Notes: generated by a model not told the origin, from the letters alone. A stretch of 42,161 nucleotides of DNA from Saprospiraceae bacterium UBA7328 (GCA_002471345.1 DKPS01000279.1:1-42161), one strand, 5' to 3'; counted from the first letter of the stretch, positions 17,694 to 26,791 are shown. A program made the numbers and translations.

Positions 17694-18637
17694 GTACGAA
17701 ATTGAGTAAAGAGGATATCCATCAAATTCAAGAAAGAATAAATCCCTATGTGCATCATACACCAGTGATGTCCTCGAGGTTGATAAATGAATTGTCAGGA
17801 GGGGATCTATTCTTTAAATGTGAGAATTTTCAAAGGATGGGAGCCTTTAAAATGAGAGGAGCATCTAATGCTATTTTATCATTAAATGAAGAACAAAAGA
17901 GTAGAGGAGTAGTAGCACATAGCAGTGGAAACTTCGCTCAAGCTGTTGCTCTTTCAGCAAAAATGATGGGAGTGAAAGCCTATATAGTAATGCCGACTAA
18001 TGCACCGAAGGTAAAGAAACAAGCTGTAGAATCGTATGGAGGTATCATTACTGAATGTGAACCTACTATGACTGCAAGGCAATCGACCACGGACAATATA
18101 GCTGAGAAAACTGGTGCAAGTCCTTTGCATCCCTCTAATCAAGATGAGGTAATACTTGGGAATAGTACTATTGCCACTGAGTTTTTAAACGAAGTGCCTG
18201 ATCTTGAAAGAATTATAGTGCCTGTGGGTGGCGGCGGAATGATAGCAGGAGTATCTCTTGCGTGTGAAGCTTTATCACCGCTCTGTGAAGTGATCGGAGC
18301 CGAACCTGCAGAAGCAGATGATGCTAAGCGATCTTTAGAAAGGGGAGAAATCGTTCTAAATGAAAGTTCTTCTACCATTGCTGATGGATTGAGAACACAC
18401 TTAGGTGATAGAAACTTTCCTATTATAAAAAGAGTAGTTAAAAGAATAATTACAGTAGAGGAAGATGAAATAATAGCAGCAATGAAGTTAGTATGGGAAC
18501 GCATGAAATTGGTCATTGAACCTTCCGCTGGGGTCGGAGTAGCCGTAGCACTTAGAGAAAAAGAATTGGTAGCTCAAGGGAAAACAGGTGTAATAATTTG
18601 TGGTGGCAATGTGGATTTAGAGAATTTACCATGGTGA
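17690..18637 (+). CDS. Threonine/serine dehydratase (PLP fold type II, no ACT domain)
   Basis: The 315-residue enzyme converts L-threonine or L-serine to 2-oxobutyrate or pyruvate plus ammonia through an enamine intermediate. The PLP lysine is Lys54 in MGAFKMRGA; the phosphate-binding SSGNFAQ and VPVGGGGMIAG loops and the C-terminal VIICGGNVD are in place. The absence of a C-terminal regulatory ACT domain and the size suggest a catabolic TdcB-like or serine-racemase-like enzyme; these cannot be separated by sequence alone. The start is the ATG overlapping the ridA stop; an upstream in-frame extension lies inside ridA and is not credible. Confidence 0.9.
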   Translation: MSTKLSKEDIHQIQERINPYVHHTPVMSSRLINELSGGDLFFKCENFQRMGAFKMRGASNAILSLNEEQKSRGVVAHSSGNFAQAVALSAKMMGVKAYIVMPTNAPKVKKQAVESYGGIITECEPTMTARQSTTDNIAEKTGASPLHPSNQDEVILGNSTIATEFLNEVPDLERIIVPVGGGGMIAGVSLACEALSPLCEVIGAEPAEADDAKRSLERGEIVLNESSSTIADGLRTHLGDRNFPIIKRVVKRIITVEEDEIIAAMKLVWERMKLVIEPSAGVGVAVALREKELVAQGKTGVIICGGNVDLENLPW

Positions 18638-18791
18638 TTTGAATTTGGAATAGGATATGATGTGGTAATTCCTTGATGTAATATTTTCATCAAAGAAGGA
18701 ATACTTATTCATGTATTGAATCATATTAAGAGAGCCCAATCTGCATCGGAGCTTCCAACTTGAATTTGATTTGAGTAATTGGGTTTAACCT

Positions 18792-20078
18792 TTAAATCAA
18801 CATCCCAGCAATACAACCAGTCATTAAAGTAGCAATTGTTCCTCCTATTAGCGCCTTAAATCCTAACTCACTCAATGTTTTTCTTTGCTTTTCTGCAATT
18901 GCACTTATTCCTCCTATCTGAATGCCTATAGATGCGAAATTAGCAAACCCACAAAGAGCATATGCCGCTATCAATGTAGATCTCTCTGAGATTAATCCCT
19001 GAGCACTTAGATCTGCTAAAGATGCATATGCGACAAATTCATTTAGTATAGTTTTTTCTCCTAGTAGTCGACCTACTATCATCATTTCTTCATTGCTAAT
19101 ACCAATGACCCAAGCTATAGGAGAAAATAAAAGGCCCAAAATGTATTGAAGAGAAAAGTTTTGGAAAACACCATTGCTACTTTCTCTAACCCACTCATTA
19201 AGTCCTCCTATTTTACCAATTTCAAAAAAGACATAATTCGAGAGATAAATTAATGCCATAAAAGCAAGTAACATTGCTCCTACATTTACTGCAAGCTTTA
19301 CGCCGTCGGTTGTCCCACGAGCCAAAGAATCCAAAAAGTTATCACCCGCCACATCAGTGGATAAGGAGAGATCCTTGTCTAATTCAGTATCTTTTCTTTC
19401 AGGTACAAGGATTTTAGCAGTTAGAATAGCAGCAGGAGCAGATATGATAGAAGCCACCAAAAGATGTAATCCAAACTCTCTTACAGCTCCAGGGTCGCCT
19501 CCACCCAGTATACTCACATATACCCCAAAAACACTTCCCGCTATGGTTGCCATTCCACCAGTCATCAGTGACATGATTTCAGATCGAGACATGCTATTTA
19601 GATAGGGTTTGACTACTAGAGGAGCTTCAGTTTGGCCAATGAATACATTGGCAGCCATAGCTAGACTTTCCTTCCCAGTAAGATTCATTGTCTTATTCAG
19701 CATCCAAGCAAAGCCATAAACTATTTTTTGAAGAACGCCAAGGTAATAAAGCATTGAAGTTAAAGCTGAGAAAAACACTACTATAGGTAAAGCCGAAAAA
19801 GCAAATCCATATGGACCTCCTGGCTTTGCCAAATCTCCAAAAAGGAAAACTGAAGATTCTTCGCTACTCTTTATGATGAGCATGAAAAAATTCACAATCT
19901 GTTCAAAAACCCACTTTATTGCTGGAATTTTAATCAGTAAAACTCCCATTACAATTTGGAGAAGTAGTGCTATAATTACAAGCCTCCAATTAATATTTTT
20001 CTTGTTTCCGCTAAAGAAATAACATATTCCGATTAGTATTGTGATTCCTAAAAATCCACGTGCTATATTCATGACCAT
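18792..20078 (-). CDS. Concentrative nucleoside transporter (NupC/CNT family)
   Basis: This 428-residue inner-membrane symporter imports nucleosides with H+ or Na+. It shows the CNT architecture: three N-terminal helices, FAFSALPIVVFFSALTSMLYYLG, here noted as ALPIVVFFSALTS, then AANVFIGQTEAPLVVKPYL with the substrate-contacting Gln-Thr-Glu. MTGGMATIAGSVFGVYV and a C-terminal ALCGFANFASIGIQIGG with the family Asn follow. It is transcribed divergently from uridine kinase, only 43 bases away, which supports pyrimidine-nucleoside salvage as its role. Confidence 0.92.
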   Translation of the reverse strand: MVMNIARGFLGITILIGICYFFSGNKKNINWRLVIIALLLQIVMGVLLIKIPAIKWVFEQIVNFFMLIIKSSEESSVFLFGDLAKPGGPYGFAFSALPIVVFFSALTSMLYYLGVLQKIVYGFAWMLNKTMNLTGKESLAMAANVFIGQTEAPLVVKPYLNSMSRSEIMSLMTGGMATIAGSVFGVYVSILGGGDPGAVREFGLHLLVASIISAPAAILTAKILVPERKDTELDKDLSLSTDVAGDNFLDSLARGTTDGVKLAVNVGAMLLAFMALIYLSNYVFFEIGKIGGLNEWVRESSNGVFQNFSLQYILGLLFSPIAWVIGISNEEMMIVGRLLGEKTILNEFVAYASLADLSAQGLISERSTLIAAYALCGFANFASIGIQIGGISAIAEKQRKTLSELGFKALIGGTIATLMTGCIAGMLI

Positions 20079-20121
20079 GCGGAAAAATAATCATACTCTT
20101 TAAATATCTAGCAATACCTCA

Positions 20122-20727
20122 ATGCAAATTATAGGAATATCAGGAAGAAGTGGATCTGGAAAAACTTCTTTAATCAGAGAAATAAGGAATAATTTCTCAA
20201 TTAGCGATGTATGTATTTTGTCTCTGGATAATTATTATCGCAATCGCGAAGATCAAGAAAAGGATGAATTAGGATACTACAATTTTGATCTCATTACTTC
20301 ATTTGAATGGGACAGAGTGGTAGCTGATATTAAGCAGCTAATGTCTGGACTTGTTTTACGGCAAAAACAATATGTTTTTAATAATGAGGAGCAGGCTGCA
20401 ATTCTTACTTATCATCCTGCTCAAGTATTGATAATAGAAGGGATATTTGTTTTAGCAGAGCCGCGGATATGGGACTTGTTAGACTATTCTATCATCATTG
20501 ACGCTGATATCAATATCTGTAGAAGTAGGCGCCTTGCAAGGGATGTGAAAGAAAGGAATTATGATAGAAAAGAGATCCTTCACCGCTTTGATAACCATGT
20601 TTTGCCTTCCTTCCAATCTCTTATTGAACCATTGAAATCAAAAGTAGACGAAGTATTGATAAATGAAGGAAAACTAGATAAAGTAAGAAAAATACTTATT
20701 GAACGAGTGATGACTTTTCTAACTTAA
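20122..20727 (+). CDS. udk: Uridine kinase
   Basis: This 201-residue P-loop kinase phosphorylates uridine and cytidine in pyrimidine salvage. The Walker A motif GRSGSGKTS lies at residues ~8-16. Further landmarks are LSLDNYYRN (~38-46; the Asp and Tyr contact the nucleoside), YYNFDLITSFEWD, VLIIEGIFVL (Walker-B-like) and SRRLARDVKERNYD (lid). The start ATG is directly followed by the beta1 strand, as usual. It pairs functionally with the divergent nucleoside transporter: phosphorylation traps the imported nucleoside. The 3' end overlaps the convergent small gene by four bases. Confidence 0.92.
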   Translation: MQIIGISGRSGSGKTSLIREIRNNFSISDVCILSLDNYYRNREDQEKDELGYYNFDLITSFEWDRVVADIKQLMSGLVLRQKQYVFNNEEQAAILTYHPAQVLIIEGIFVLAEPRIWDLLDYSIIIDADINICRSRRLARDVKERNYDRKEILHRFDNHVLPSFQSLIEPLKSKVDEVLINEGKLDKVRKILIERVMTFLT

Positions 20728-21002
20728 ATTATTTCTGGAAACTCCTCATCCTCCAAACTTTGAACGGCCTCTAATCTCTCATTGCGATTGTCCTGCATGA
20801 ATTGGAAAGTGCCCTTTATTTTTTGAATAAAGCTTTTGTCTATTAAAGCTAGTACGTGATCAAGATCCTCTATTCTTTCTCTACTGTCAAATTTGAATAC
20901 TTGTTCCATGCGATTCCACTCGAGTTTCATAGTGAATTTCTGCTCCATTTTGAAAATGGATATATGAATATCTTCTAAAGTCAATTCTTTAATTATTCTC
21001 AT
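20724..21002 (-). CDS. Small conserved hypothetical protein (92 aa)
   Basis: I do not recognise this protein. The product is acidic, soluble and probably alpha/beta, with a repeated amphipathic pattern (FKMEQKFTMKLEWNRM, RIEDLDHVLALIDKSF). Its start overlaps the end of the DUF2520 gene by 14 bases on the same strand, so it is very likely the last gene of the ccmE-ccmF-DUF2520 operon. It overlaps udk by four bases at its 3' end. Confidence 0.7.
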   Translation of the reverse strand: MRIIKELTLEDIHISIFKMEQKFTMKLEWNRMEQVFKFDSRERIEDLDHVLALIDKSFIQKIKGTFQFMQDNRNERLEAVQSLEDEEFPEII

Positions 21003-21768
21003 GATATGTTTTGATTATTGATTTTGATATTGTTCTATATATTTTTTTTAAGTCTTTATCTTCTATAAGATCCATTTGGTCATTAATGGTGTGTAAATCC
21101 ATTCGCCGTGCTGGACCCGTTTGAATGTCTTTTGGGGAGTCAGTTTCAATCTTTTGAATGGATTGTATAATCAAGGGTTTTAACAGATTAAAATCTATTC
21201 CATGTTCTTGACAGTATGATTCTGATATGGCAAGTAAATGATTTGTAAAATTATTGGCTATCACAGCCGCTACGTGAGCGTGTTTCTTTTGGCTGGATGG
21301 CATATACGCAACATTGTCGCTAATGTCTATGCAGATTTTCTCTATTTCTTTCTTGAACGTATCATTGCGAGCATCGATGCAAAGAGGAACATTTTCTAAT
21401 CCAGATATTTGACCGAATATAATAGATTGTAGTGGCCAGATAACTCCTACTTGTTGTAATTCCGAAGGGAACACATCTAAAGATAGTGCTCCTGATGTAT
21501 GAATTAAAGGTAAACTATGACCATGAATCCTATATACTTCTTCAGCTATTCTTCCGACATGATCATCAGTAATGGCTATAATTGTAATGTCTGTTTTGGG
21601 TAAGGATCTGATGTCATTTGTAGCCATACTGCCACATAACATTGCTAAGGCGTTTGCCTTTTCTAAAGTTCTATTATAGATGCATCTGATGTTATATCCC
21701 TCATCATTAAGTTTAGATCCGAAAAAGTGAGCTACATTTCCGGCACCAATGATATTTACAGATTTCAA
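20989..21768 (-). CDS. Rossmann-like / DUF2520 domain protein
   Basis: This 259-residue protein has an N-terminal NAD(P)-binding Rossmann domain (NIIGAGNVAHFFG at residues ~4-16, IYNRT at ~34-38) and a C-terminal helical DUF2520 domain (KKHAHVAAVIANNFTNHLL, here centred on HAAVIANNFTNHL-type residues ~165-185). It resembles 6-phosphogluconate-dehydrogenase-like or F420-dependent oxidoreductases, but the substrate is unknown. The start ATG overlaps the ccmF stop by four bases, indicating translational coupling; a link to cytochrome maturation is not established. Confidence 0.88.
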   Translation of the reverse strand: MKSVNIIGAGNVAHFFGSKLNDEGYNIRCIYNRTLEKANALAMLCGSMATNDIRSLPKTDITIIAITDDHVGRIAEEVYRIHGHSLPLIHTSGALSLDVFPSELQQVGVIWPLQSIIFGQISGLENVPLCIDARNDTFKKEIEKICIDISDNVAYMPSSQKKHAHVAAVIANNFTNHLLAISESYCQEHGIDFNLLKPLIIQSIQKIETDSPKDIQTGPARRMDLHTINDQMDLIEDKDLKKIYRTISKSIIKTYHENN

Positions 21769-24560
21769 AAGTCCAGTTTCTTCTGCTTAAACAGGCTTGC
21801 TAAAAATCCAAATAGCATCATAAGACATCCTCCCCAAACTAAATTAATACCTGGAAATACTTGAGCTTCAAGTACTAAGATGTCAGATCTTGGTACACCT
21901 TCAGCAATGACTATTGGGTATTCCACAACAGTACTATTGCCTTCAGCTAGTGCAAATGTCATGTCTCCTGAATTAGGATCAATGCTGCTGAATCTTGCAT
22001 GGATGCCAATGTTAGTACCGAAATCTTTAATACTAAATTGTTGTGAATCTCTAATTATAAAAATCGGAGTTATATCACTTTCTATTTCACCTTTTCTTAT
22101 GCTGAGGTTACCTCCAAGCGCGATATCACCTTCTTGTTTGTTATAATTGGCATGTTCTGGTGATCTATCAAAACCATTAAGAGTGATAGAGTAGTCTTTC
22201 CAAGTGATCACTTCTCCCTCTTTCATAACAATTGACTCATATTCCAAATTCGCCTCATCTTGGAAAACATCGGAAAACAGTTGATCATCTACCTTAATCT
22301 TGATACCTAGATCATCAATTGATTTAGGGAATTGATATACTAGTGCATTTTTTAGCCCTAGAGCAGGTTCTGTTCTATAAATTTCATTTTGGGCGCTTTC
22401 TTTTGCTAAAAACTCTAAGCGAAGTCCAATCCCCATATCATACTTAACACTGTCATTTTCAGACAGGATTGGTTGGTAATTTACTCCCTTTAAGGTGATA
22501 GTAAAATCTTTATGTTCAAATGGTTCATCTATTTTTAAGCTGTAAGGAACATAATTAAGTGAGTCTTCTAATTGATGAGCAACCTCTATATCTAGTAGAT
22601 GTGCTGGATAACCTGAGACTTGTGTAAAGATGTCTTTATGCAAATACCTTTTGGTACTAGGGTTCCAAGTTTCTATTTTCTTGAAGTCATTAGAATATAG
22701 CGCATTAGGTCTGACTTTAAAAGAGTCTATTATATTATTATTCTCATCTTTTTTAGCAAATGAAATATCAAATTTTCTAAGATTGCCTTCTAAAGTGTCA
22801 CTCTCATAGGTCACCCAATAATCGTTAAGAAAAAATTTACGCTCCTTGATTAAGGTGACGACTTTGTCCAATTTACTATCTGCCGTTATTCCTTGCTGAG
22901 CAAAAGGATTAGTACTAATATGTTTTTTATTTAGACCACTGATGAGTATCCCCAATATCAAGATGCCAAAACCAAAATGGGATAGGAAAGAAGCTAATCG
23001 AGCCTGATTGTTTTTCCCAAACAAGAAGACATGAAATAGATTTGTGATTACAGCAATGAAGCCTGAGAATAAGAGAACTCCATGGCTCCAATTAGTAGTT
23101 TCAAGATTAGGTAAAACGGCAAAAGTAGCTAAAGCACTGAGTCCTAAAATCATTCCTGCACTTTTCAGAAATTTGGTTTTGTAGGAAACCCAATTAAATT
23201 CTTTAAACCTGAGTAACAAGGACAAGCTGCTCAAAATACCAATAAATACACCTATCCACAATTGATACTTATTGTGGTGGTCCATCTGATCAGTTATTAC
23301 TTGCCCGATATAATCAGAATCGAATAGAAGCATGATCTTATTAAAAACTGGAAGTGACGTGGAAACCGTCATCAGTACACCAGAAAACAAGAGAACCATC
23401 GCCCCTATAAACATCCAAAATTCTCTTGAATATATAGCTTCTTCTTTTTCTACTTTGGGTATGCTATTTCTATTTTTTATATATAGATATATGGGTATCG
23501 CCGTGAATGTGAGCATGAAAAGGATCAACTGGTTTTCTAGACCCATCTCTGTAAATGAATGAACAGAGGTATCTCCAAGTACTCCACTTCTTGTCAAAAA
23601 TGTAGAATACAATACAAAAATAAATGCCAAGCCATAGTAGATATATGTAGACCCTATGGACCTCCCAGTACTGCGGGCAATGAGATGTGTATGTATGCCT
23701 GCTATTCCAATGAGCCACGGGACTAATGATGAATTTTCTACAGGGTCCCATGCCCAATAACCACCAAAAGAAAGGGCTTCATAAGCCCATGCTGCTCCCA
23801 TCAGTATTCCTAGACCATATATGAATCCAGAAAAAGTAGCCCATTTAAAAGCTGGTCTAAGCCAATCATTGTGGAGTTTAGACGAAAGTCCAGCTATTGC
23901 AAAACAAAAAGGAATAGTCACTGAAGCAAAACCCAAAAACAAAACAGGAGGATGTATTACCATCCAGTAGTTTTGGAGAAGAGGATTCAGCCCAGTCCCT
24001 GTGATAATGGATAAGTAATCAGCATTATTGAAAATAGGCGCATCCATGATGTCCCTGATCAAAGCAAATGGATTACTCCCAATTTTTTGATTATCCGTAA
24101 AGGGAATATATATTCCCAATAACATAGTCATCAAAAAGGTCTGTACACCTGATAAAGTGGCTAAAACATATGGCTCCCATTTATGTGCAGTACGTATTAA
24201 AATAAATCCTAATATGACATGCCAAAACATCCATAAGATAAAACTCCCTTCCTGCCCTTGCCAAAACGATGAAAAGAGATAATAGATAGGTAAATCATCA
24301 CTCACCTGACGCTGTACATAGGTGTATTCATACATCCTATGATACATAGCATAAAGCATGGTTGTTATAATGCTGAAGAGTCCAAATGCGTGAATTATAA
24401 ATCCCCACCTACCCATAGACAACCAGCCTTTGTTTCCGGGTTTTTGAGCCTTATAAAAAGAAAAAGCAGCAAAAAGTGCTGCTACAAAAGATAATAAAAT
24501 GGCGAAATGGCCGATCTGGCCTACCCAAAGATGTTCGCCTATGTATTCTATTTTTGGCAT
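21765..24560 (-). CDS. ccmF: Heme lyase CcmF/CcsA-type cytochrome c biogenesis protein
   Basis: This is a 931-residue polytopic membrane protein of the heme-handling superfamily. It carries the tryptophan-rich WWD-like signature (GGYWAWDPVENSSLVPWL, residues ~265-282), conserved His in HPPVLFLG and in GIHTHLIA, and about fifteen predicted helices. A large periplasmic domain of ~350 residues precedes the final helix (NLVWGGCLMMLFGFLASLF). Ordinary proteobacterial CcmF has ~650 residues; the longer soluble C-terminal part resembles Bacteroidota homologues. It takes heme from CcmE and attaches it to apocytochrome c on the outer face of the inner membrane. ccmE lies 21 bases upstream on the same strand. 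Confidence 0.9.
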   Translation of the reverse strand: MPKIEYIGEHLWVGQIGHFAILLSFVAALFAAFSFYKAQKPGNKGWLSMGRWGFIIHAFGLFSIITTMLYAMYHRMYEYTYVQRQVSDDLPIYYLFSSFWQGQEGSFILWMFWHVILGFILIRTAHKWEPYVLATLSGVQTFLMTMLLGIYIPFTDNQKIGSNPFALIRDIMDAPIFNNADYLSIITGTGLNPLLQNYWMVIHPPVLFLGFASVTIPFCFAIAGLSSKLHNDWLRPAFKWATFSGFIYGLGILMGAAWAYEALSFGGYWAWDPVENSSLVPWLIGIAGIHTHLIARSTGRSIGSTYIYYGLAFIFVLYSTFLTRSGVLGDTSVHSFTEMGLENQLILFMLTFTAIPIYLYIKNRNSIPKVEKEEAIYSREFWMFIGAMVLLFSGVLMTVSTSLPVFNKIMLLFDSDYIGQVITDQMDHHNKYQLWIGVFIGILSSLSLLLRFKEFNWVSYKTKFLKSAGMILGLSALATFAVLPNLETTNWSHGVLLFSGFIAVITNLFHVFLFGKNNQARLASFLSHFGFGILILGILISGLNKKHISTNPFAQQGITADSKLDKVVTLIKERKFFLNDYWVTYESDTLEGNLRKFDISFAKKDENNNIIDSFKVRPNALYSNDFKKIETWNPSTKRYLHKDIFTQVSGYPAHLLDIEVAHQLEDSLNYVPYSLKIDEPFEHKDFTITLKGVNYQPILSENDSVKYDMGIGLRLEFLAKESAQNEIYRTEPALGLKNALVYQFPKSIDDLGIKIKVDDQLFSDVFQDEANLEYESIVMKEGEVITWKDYSITLNGFDRSPEHANYNKQEGDIALGGNLSIRKGEIESDITPIFIIRDSQQFSIKDFGTNIGIHARFSSIDPNSGDMTFALAEGNSTVVEYPIVIAEGVPRSDILVLEAQVFPGINLVWGGCLMMLFGFLASLFKQKKLDF

Positions 24561-24581
24561 GTAGTGGTGATACTTTTAAGA

Positions 24582-24974
24582 CTAGCTATCTTTCTTAAGA
24601 GCCAGCTCTTCGTCTTTATATTTAGAAGGGCATTTGAGTAGAATCTCATCTGCTACAAATCCTTCAACTTCCATTTTTCCAGAAACTACTATTGATTCTG
24701 ACATTTCAAAATCCCTTGGTTTAGGTTCATTGAGTATAACTTTATTACTTATTCCATTTGCATCTAACATGTTGAATGTAAAATAATTAGGTGCGTTTTC
24801 TGGATCATAACTAACGTCTTTAGTTACATCTAGGTTACCGACTATTTTTACTCTTTGTTGTGATCTTTCGGCTATTTCAAAAGTAGCGTAAGAACTTATG
24901 TCCTTGGTTGACATAACTAAAAGAGCGATGGCTACAAGGATTGCTATTGAGGCAACGATATGTAATTTATTCAT
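24582..24974 (-). CDS. ccmE: CcmE-type periplasmic heme chaperone (Cys variant)
   Basis: This 130-residue protein has a single N-terminal membrane anchor (residues ~4-22) and an OB-fold (VKIVGNLDV, FTFNMLDANG, VVSGKMEVEGF). It ends in EILLKCPSKYKDEE. In classical CcmE the heme-binding residue is His in HDENY; here it is Cys115, with Tyr119 four residues later, giving the C-x3-Y form known from archaea and Desulfovibrio-like systems. It hands heme to CcmF, encoded next. A perfect -7 element lies upstream, so transcription of the operon probably starts here. Confidence 0.88.
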   Translation of the reverse strand: MNKLHIVASIAILVAIALLVMSTKDISSYATFEIAERSQQRVKIVGNLDVTKDVSYDPENAPNYFTFNMLDANGISNKVILNEPKPRDFEMSESIVVSGKMEVEGFVADEILLKCPSKYKDEELALKKDS

Positions 24975-25000
24975 CGAAAAAATATTCTAATTTTACAAGA

Positions 25001-25008
25001 CAAAGTTA
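25001..25008 (-). promoter_or_regulatory. -7 promoter element of the ccmE-ccmF operon
   Basis: Read on the minus strand, TAACTTTG is a full match to TAnnTTTG, 26 bases upstream of the ccmE ATG. The -33 box is unclear. Confidence 0.5.
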
Positions 25009-25571
25009 TTCTATTTCTATAAAGGTATTGAATGTAAATAAGTTGTTTATATCAGGTATAAATTAGGCACAATTAATAAAAAAATATCTAAATATCTGAA
25101 AAGGTGATTTTAAGCTGCTAAAGTGAATTTGCCAATTGATATTTCTATAGTTAGACGGTCCTCATGCTTCTCTAGTTTCTCATATCTCAGCCTCTAGTAT
25201 TCAGATTGCACTATTGTTAAAGCTAGTTTTCCACTAATAGCATAAACATAGCCAAGATGGTATTAAGATTTGGCTTTGCTTTCTCTTATTTTTTTTCTGG
25301 AGAAACATCAAGAACTTGTATGTCAAAAACCTGAGTAAGGCTGATTGCTGGATCTATCAAATTAGAGGAGATTAAAGAAATAGCAATTTGATCTTTGAGA
25401 AATACACACTACTTTTTGTGAAGATATTTGCTCATGAGTTAGATTTATCCATACAATAGTATGGCCTTGACAGTAGAAAAAAGTGAGTTGCATTATTGAC
25501 CATAAATTTTGTAAAAATTGAATAATTTCGAATCGGTGTAATTTGAAAACATCGAATGTAAAAATTGAAAT
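25009..25571. other. Long gene-poor region with possible decayed coding remnants
   Basis: No intact gene is present in these 563 bases. On the minus strand two short coding-like fragments can be read: 25286-25435 (ATG start, one internal TAG, ends TAA) and 25110-25261 (one internal TAG, ends TAA, containing a KLEKHEDRLT segment). They may be relics of a degraded gene or insertion sequence, or chance. No terminal inverted repeats were found. Confidence 0.35.
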
Positions 25572-25955
25572 ATGGATTCACCAAAAAAAATTCCAGGTCA
25601 TCAGACCGTCATTCCCTATATCAGAATTGAAAACCCAATTGGGTTTATAAAATGGGCATCGGATGTCTTTGGAGCGAAAGAGAATGAAGTTGTTAAGTCA
25701 GACGACGGTACAGTCAGACATGCTCAAATACTGATAGGTGATGCTATCATTATGATGAGCAAAGCTAGAGCAGAATGGCCCGTGGATAATGCTACATTTT
25801 ACATTTATGTGAAGAGTGCGGAAGAATCATATGCAAAGGCTATTACCCATGGGGCTGATAGTGTCTTTGAACCCTATGAAGAGGATTATGGTGCTAAATC
25901 TGCCGGACTTGTAGATCCTTTTGGTAATCATTGGTGGCTCGCAGAATTGCTTTGA
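25572..25955 (+). CDS. VOC-family (glyoxalase/PhnB-like) protein
   Basis: This 127-residue vicinal-oxygen-chelate fold protein is of the PhnB-like kind. The N-terminal TVIPYIRIENP strand leads to a helix ending at FGA, then RHAQILIGDAIIMMS, YIYVKSAEESYAKA, and the closing DPFGNHWWLAE. The pattern 'D-P-F-G-x-x-W' is typical for this subgroup. Family members include dioxygenases, glyoxalases and resistance proteins, so the activity cannot be fixed. The ATG start is well placed. It stands alone between a gene-poor region and a convergent gene. Confidence 0.85.
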   Translation: MDSPKKIPGHQTVIPYIRIENPIGFIKWASDVFGAKENEVVKSDDGTVRHAQILIGDAIIMMSKARAEWPVDNATFYIYVKSAEESYAKAITHGADSVFEPYEEDYGAKSAGLVDPFGNHWWLAELL

Positions 25956-26003
25956 TATGTTGATAATAATTAAATCACTTTATGGTACAAAACGTGAATT
26001 TCT

Positions 26004-26348
26004 CTACTTCTTCTTTCTTGGATTCGCTTTTAAAGACATGGCATATTGATAACTTTTTTCAAGAGTGGCAGCTAGTAAGTCCATATTGCTATATATATGT
26101 TCTGGTATTAAGACATAGTTTTTCATTACAGCTCCATAAGACTTGTAATTTGTAGTATCATGATCTTTCATGAAGCTTTCTCCATCTTCCTTACTTAACC
26201 TCATTCCTATTTCACCTGCTTTGTTGAATAAGGAGAACATATGAGTATTGGCTGCAGTATAAGGCATGGTTTTGCCCAATCTTTTGAACTTATCATTAGT
26301 AGCTATGATCTCGTCATAGAAGGTCAATTTTTCTTCCCAAGTTTTCAT
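26004..26348 (-). CDS. Small conserved protein, possibly TfoX/MmcQ-like
   Basis: This 114-residue soluble protein follows the SRPBCC gene with only two bases between. The segment HMFSLFNKAGEIGMRLSKED, then GAVMKNYVLIPEHI, resembles TfoX-N / YjbR-type folds (a small domain in which 'F-x-x-L-x-x-x-G-x-x-x-L-R-L' precedes 'M-K-x-Y-V-x-V-P'). That is an impression from family memory rather than a diagnostic motif. It ends in a basic tail (KANPRKKK). Tight spacing suggests joint translation with its upstream neighbour. Confidence 0.7.
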   Translation of the reverse strand: MKTWEEKLTFYDEIIATNDKFKRLGKTMPYTAANTHMFSLFNKAGEIGMRLSKEDGESFMKDHDTTNYKSYGAVMKNYVLIPEHIYSNMDLLAATLEKSYQYAMSLKANPRKKK

Positions 26349-26350
26349 TT

Positions 26351-26791
26351 TTATTGCTTTTCTACAAATGCTTTAAAGTTTAAAGTCCATTGTTCAGAGA
26401 TCTTCTTGAATTTACCCCAGAATAGAGTCATGAAAATCCTTGGCATGATCCAATCTACTCGAGTATATTCTATTTCAGTATCATATTGAGTTTCATTTCT
26501 AGATATGGCGGTAAGCGTGACTTTCATGGTATTGTCCATGTGTTTATGATGGTAGAAAGCTTCGAAACTTTCTGGAAGATTATTATTCGTAATAGTCTCT
26601 GTCAGTTCCATTTCATCTTTGCCTTGGGTATAATACATTTTGGCAATGGCATTATTTTGTCCAGGGTTTCCGCTGATTTGTACTTTTCTTAAAAACGTAT
26701 CTTGATATTGATCCAGGTATTGTGGGTCACCAAAATATTGGGCCACTTTATCTCTGGGAGCATTTATAATAATGGATCCATTGGCTTTCAT
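26351..26791 (-). CDS. SRPBCC (START/Bet v1-like) family protein
   Basis: This ~146-residue protein opens with ANGSIIINAPRDKVAQYFGDP, split here as SIIINAPRDKVAQYF, the typical first strand and helix of SRPBCC lipid- or ligand-binding folds. It ends with the long C-terminal helix FWGKFKKISEQWTLNFKAF. The ATG at 26791, preceded by AAAAGGAC, is preferred over a TTG ten codons upstream. The ligand is unknown. It probably shares a transcript with the following 114-residue gene. Confidence 0.82.
   Translation of the reverse strand: MKANGSIIINAPRDKVAQYFGDPQYLDQYQDTFLRKVQISGNPGQNNAIAKMYYTQGKDEMELTETITNNNLPESFEAFYHHKHMDNTMKVTLTAISRNETQYDTEIEYTRVDWIMPRIFMTLFWGKFKKISEQWTLNFKAFVEKQ

Noticed and set aside
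18669..18703. Hairpin after the dehydratase gene as terminator
   Set aside because: The stem (ATTCCTT / AAGGAAT plus GATG / CATC) is interrupted by a bulge and has no T tract.
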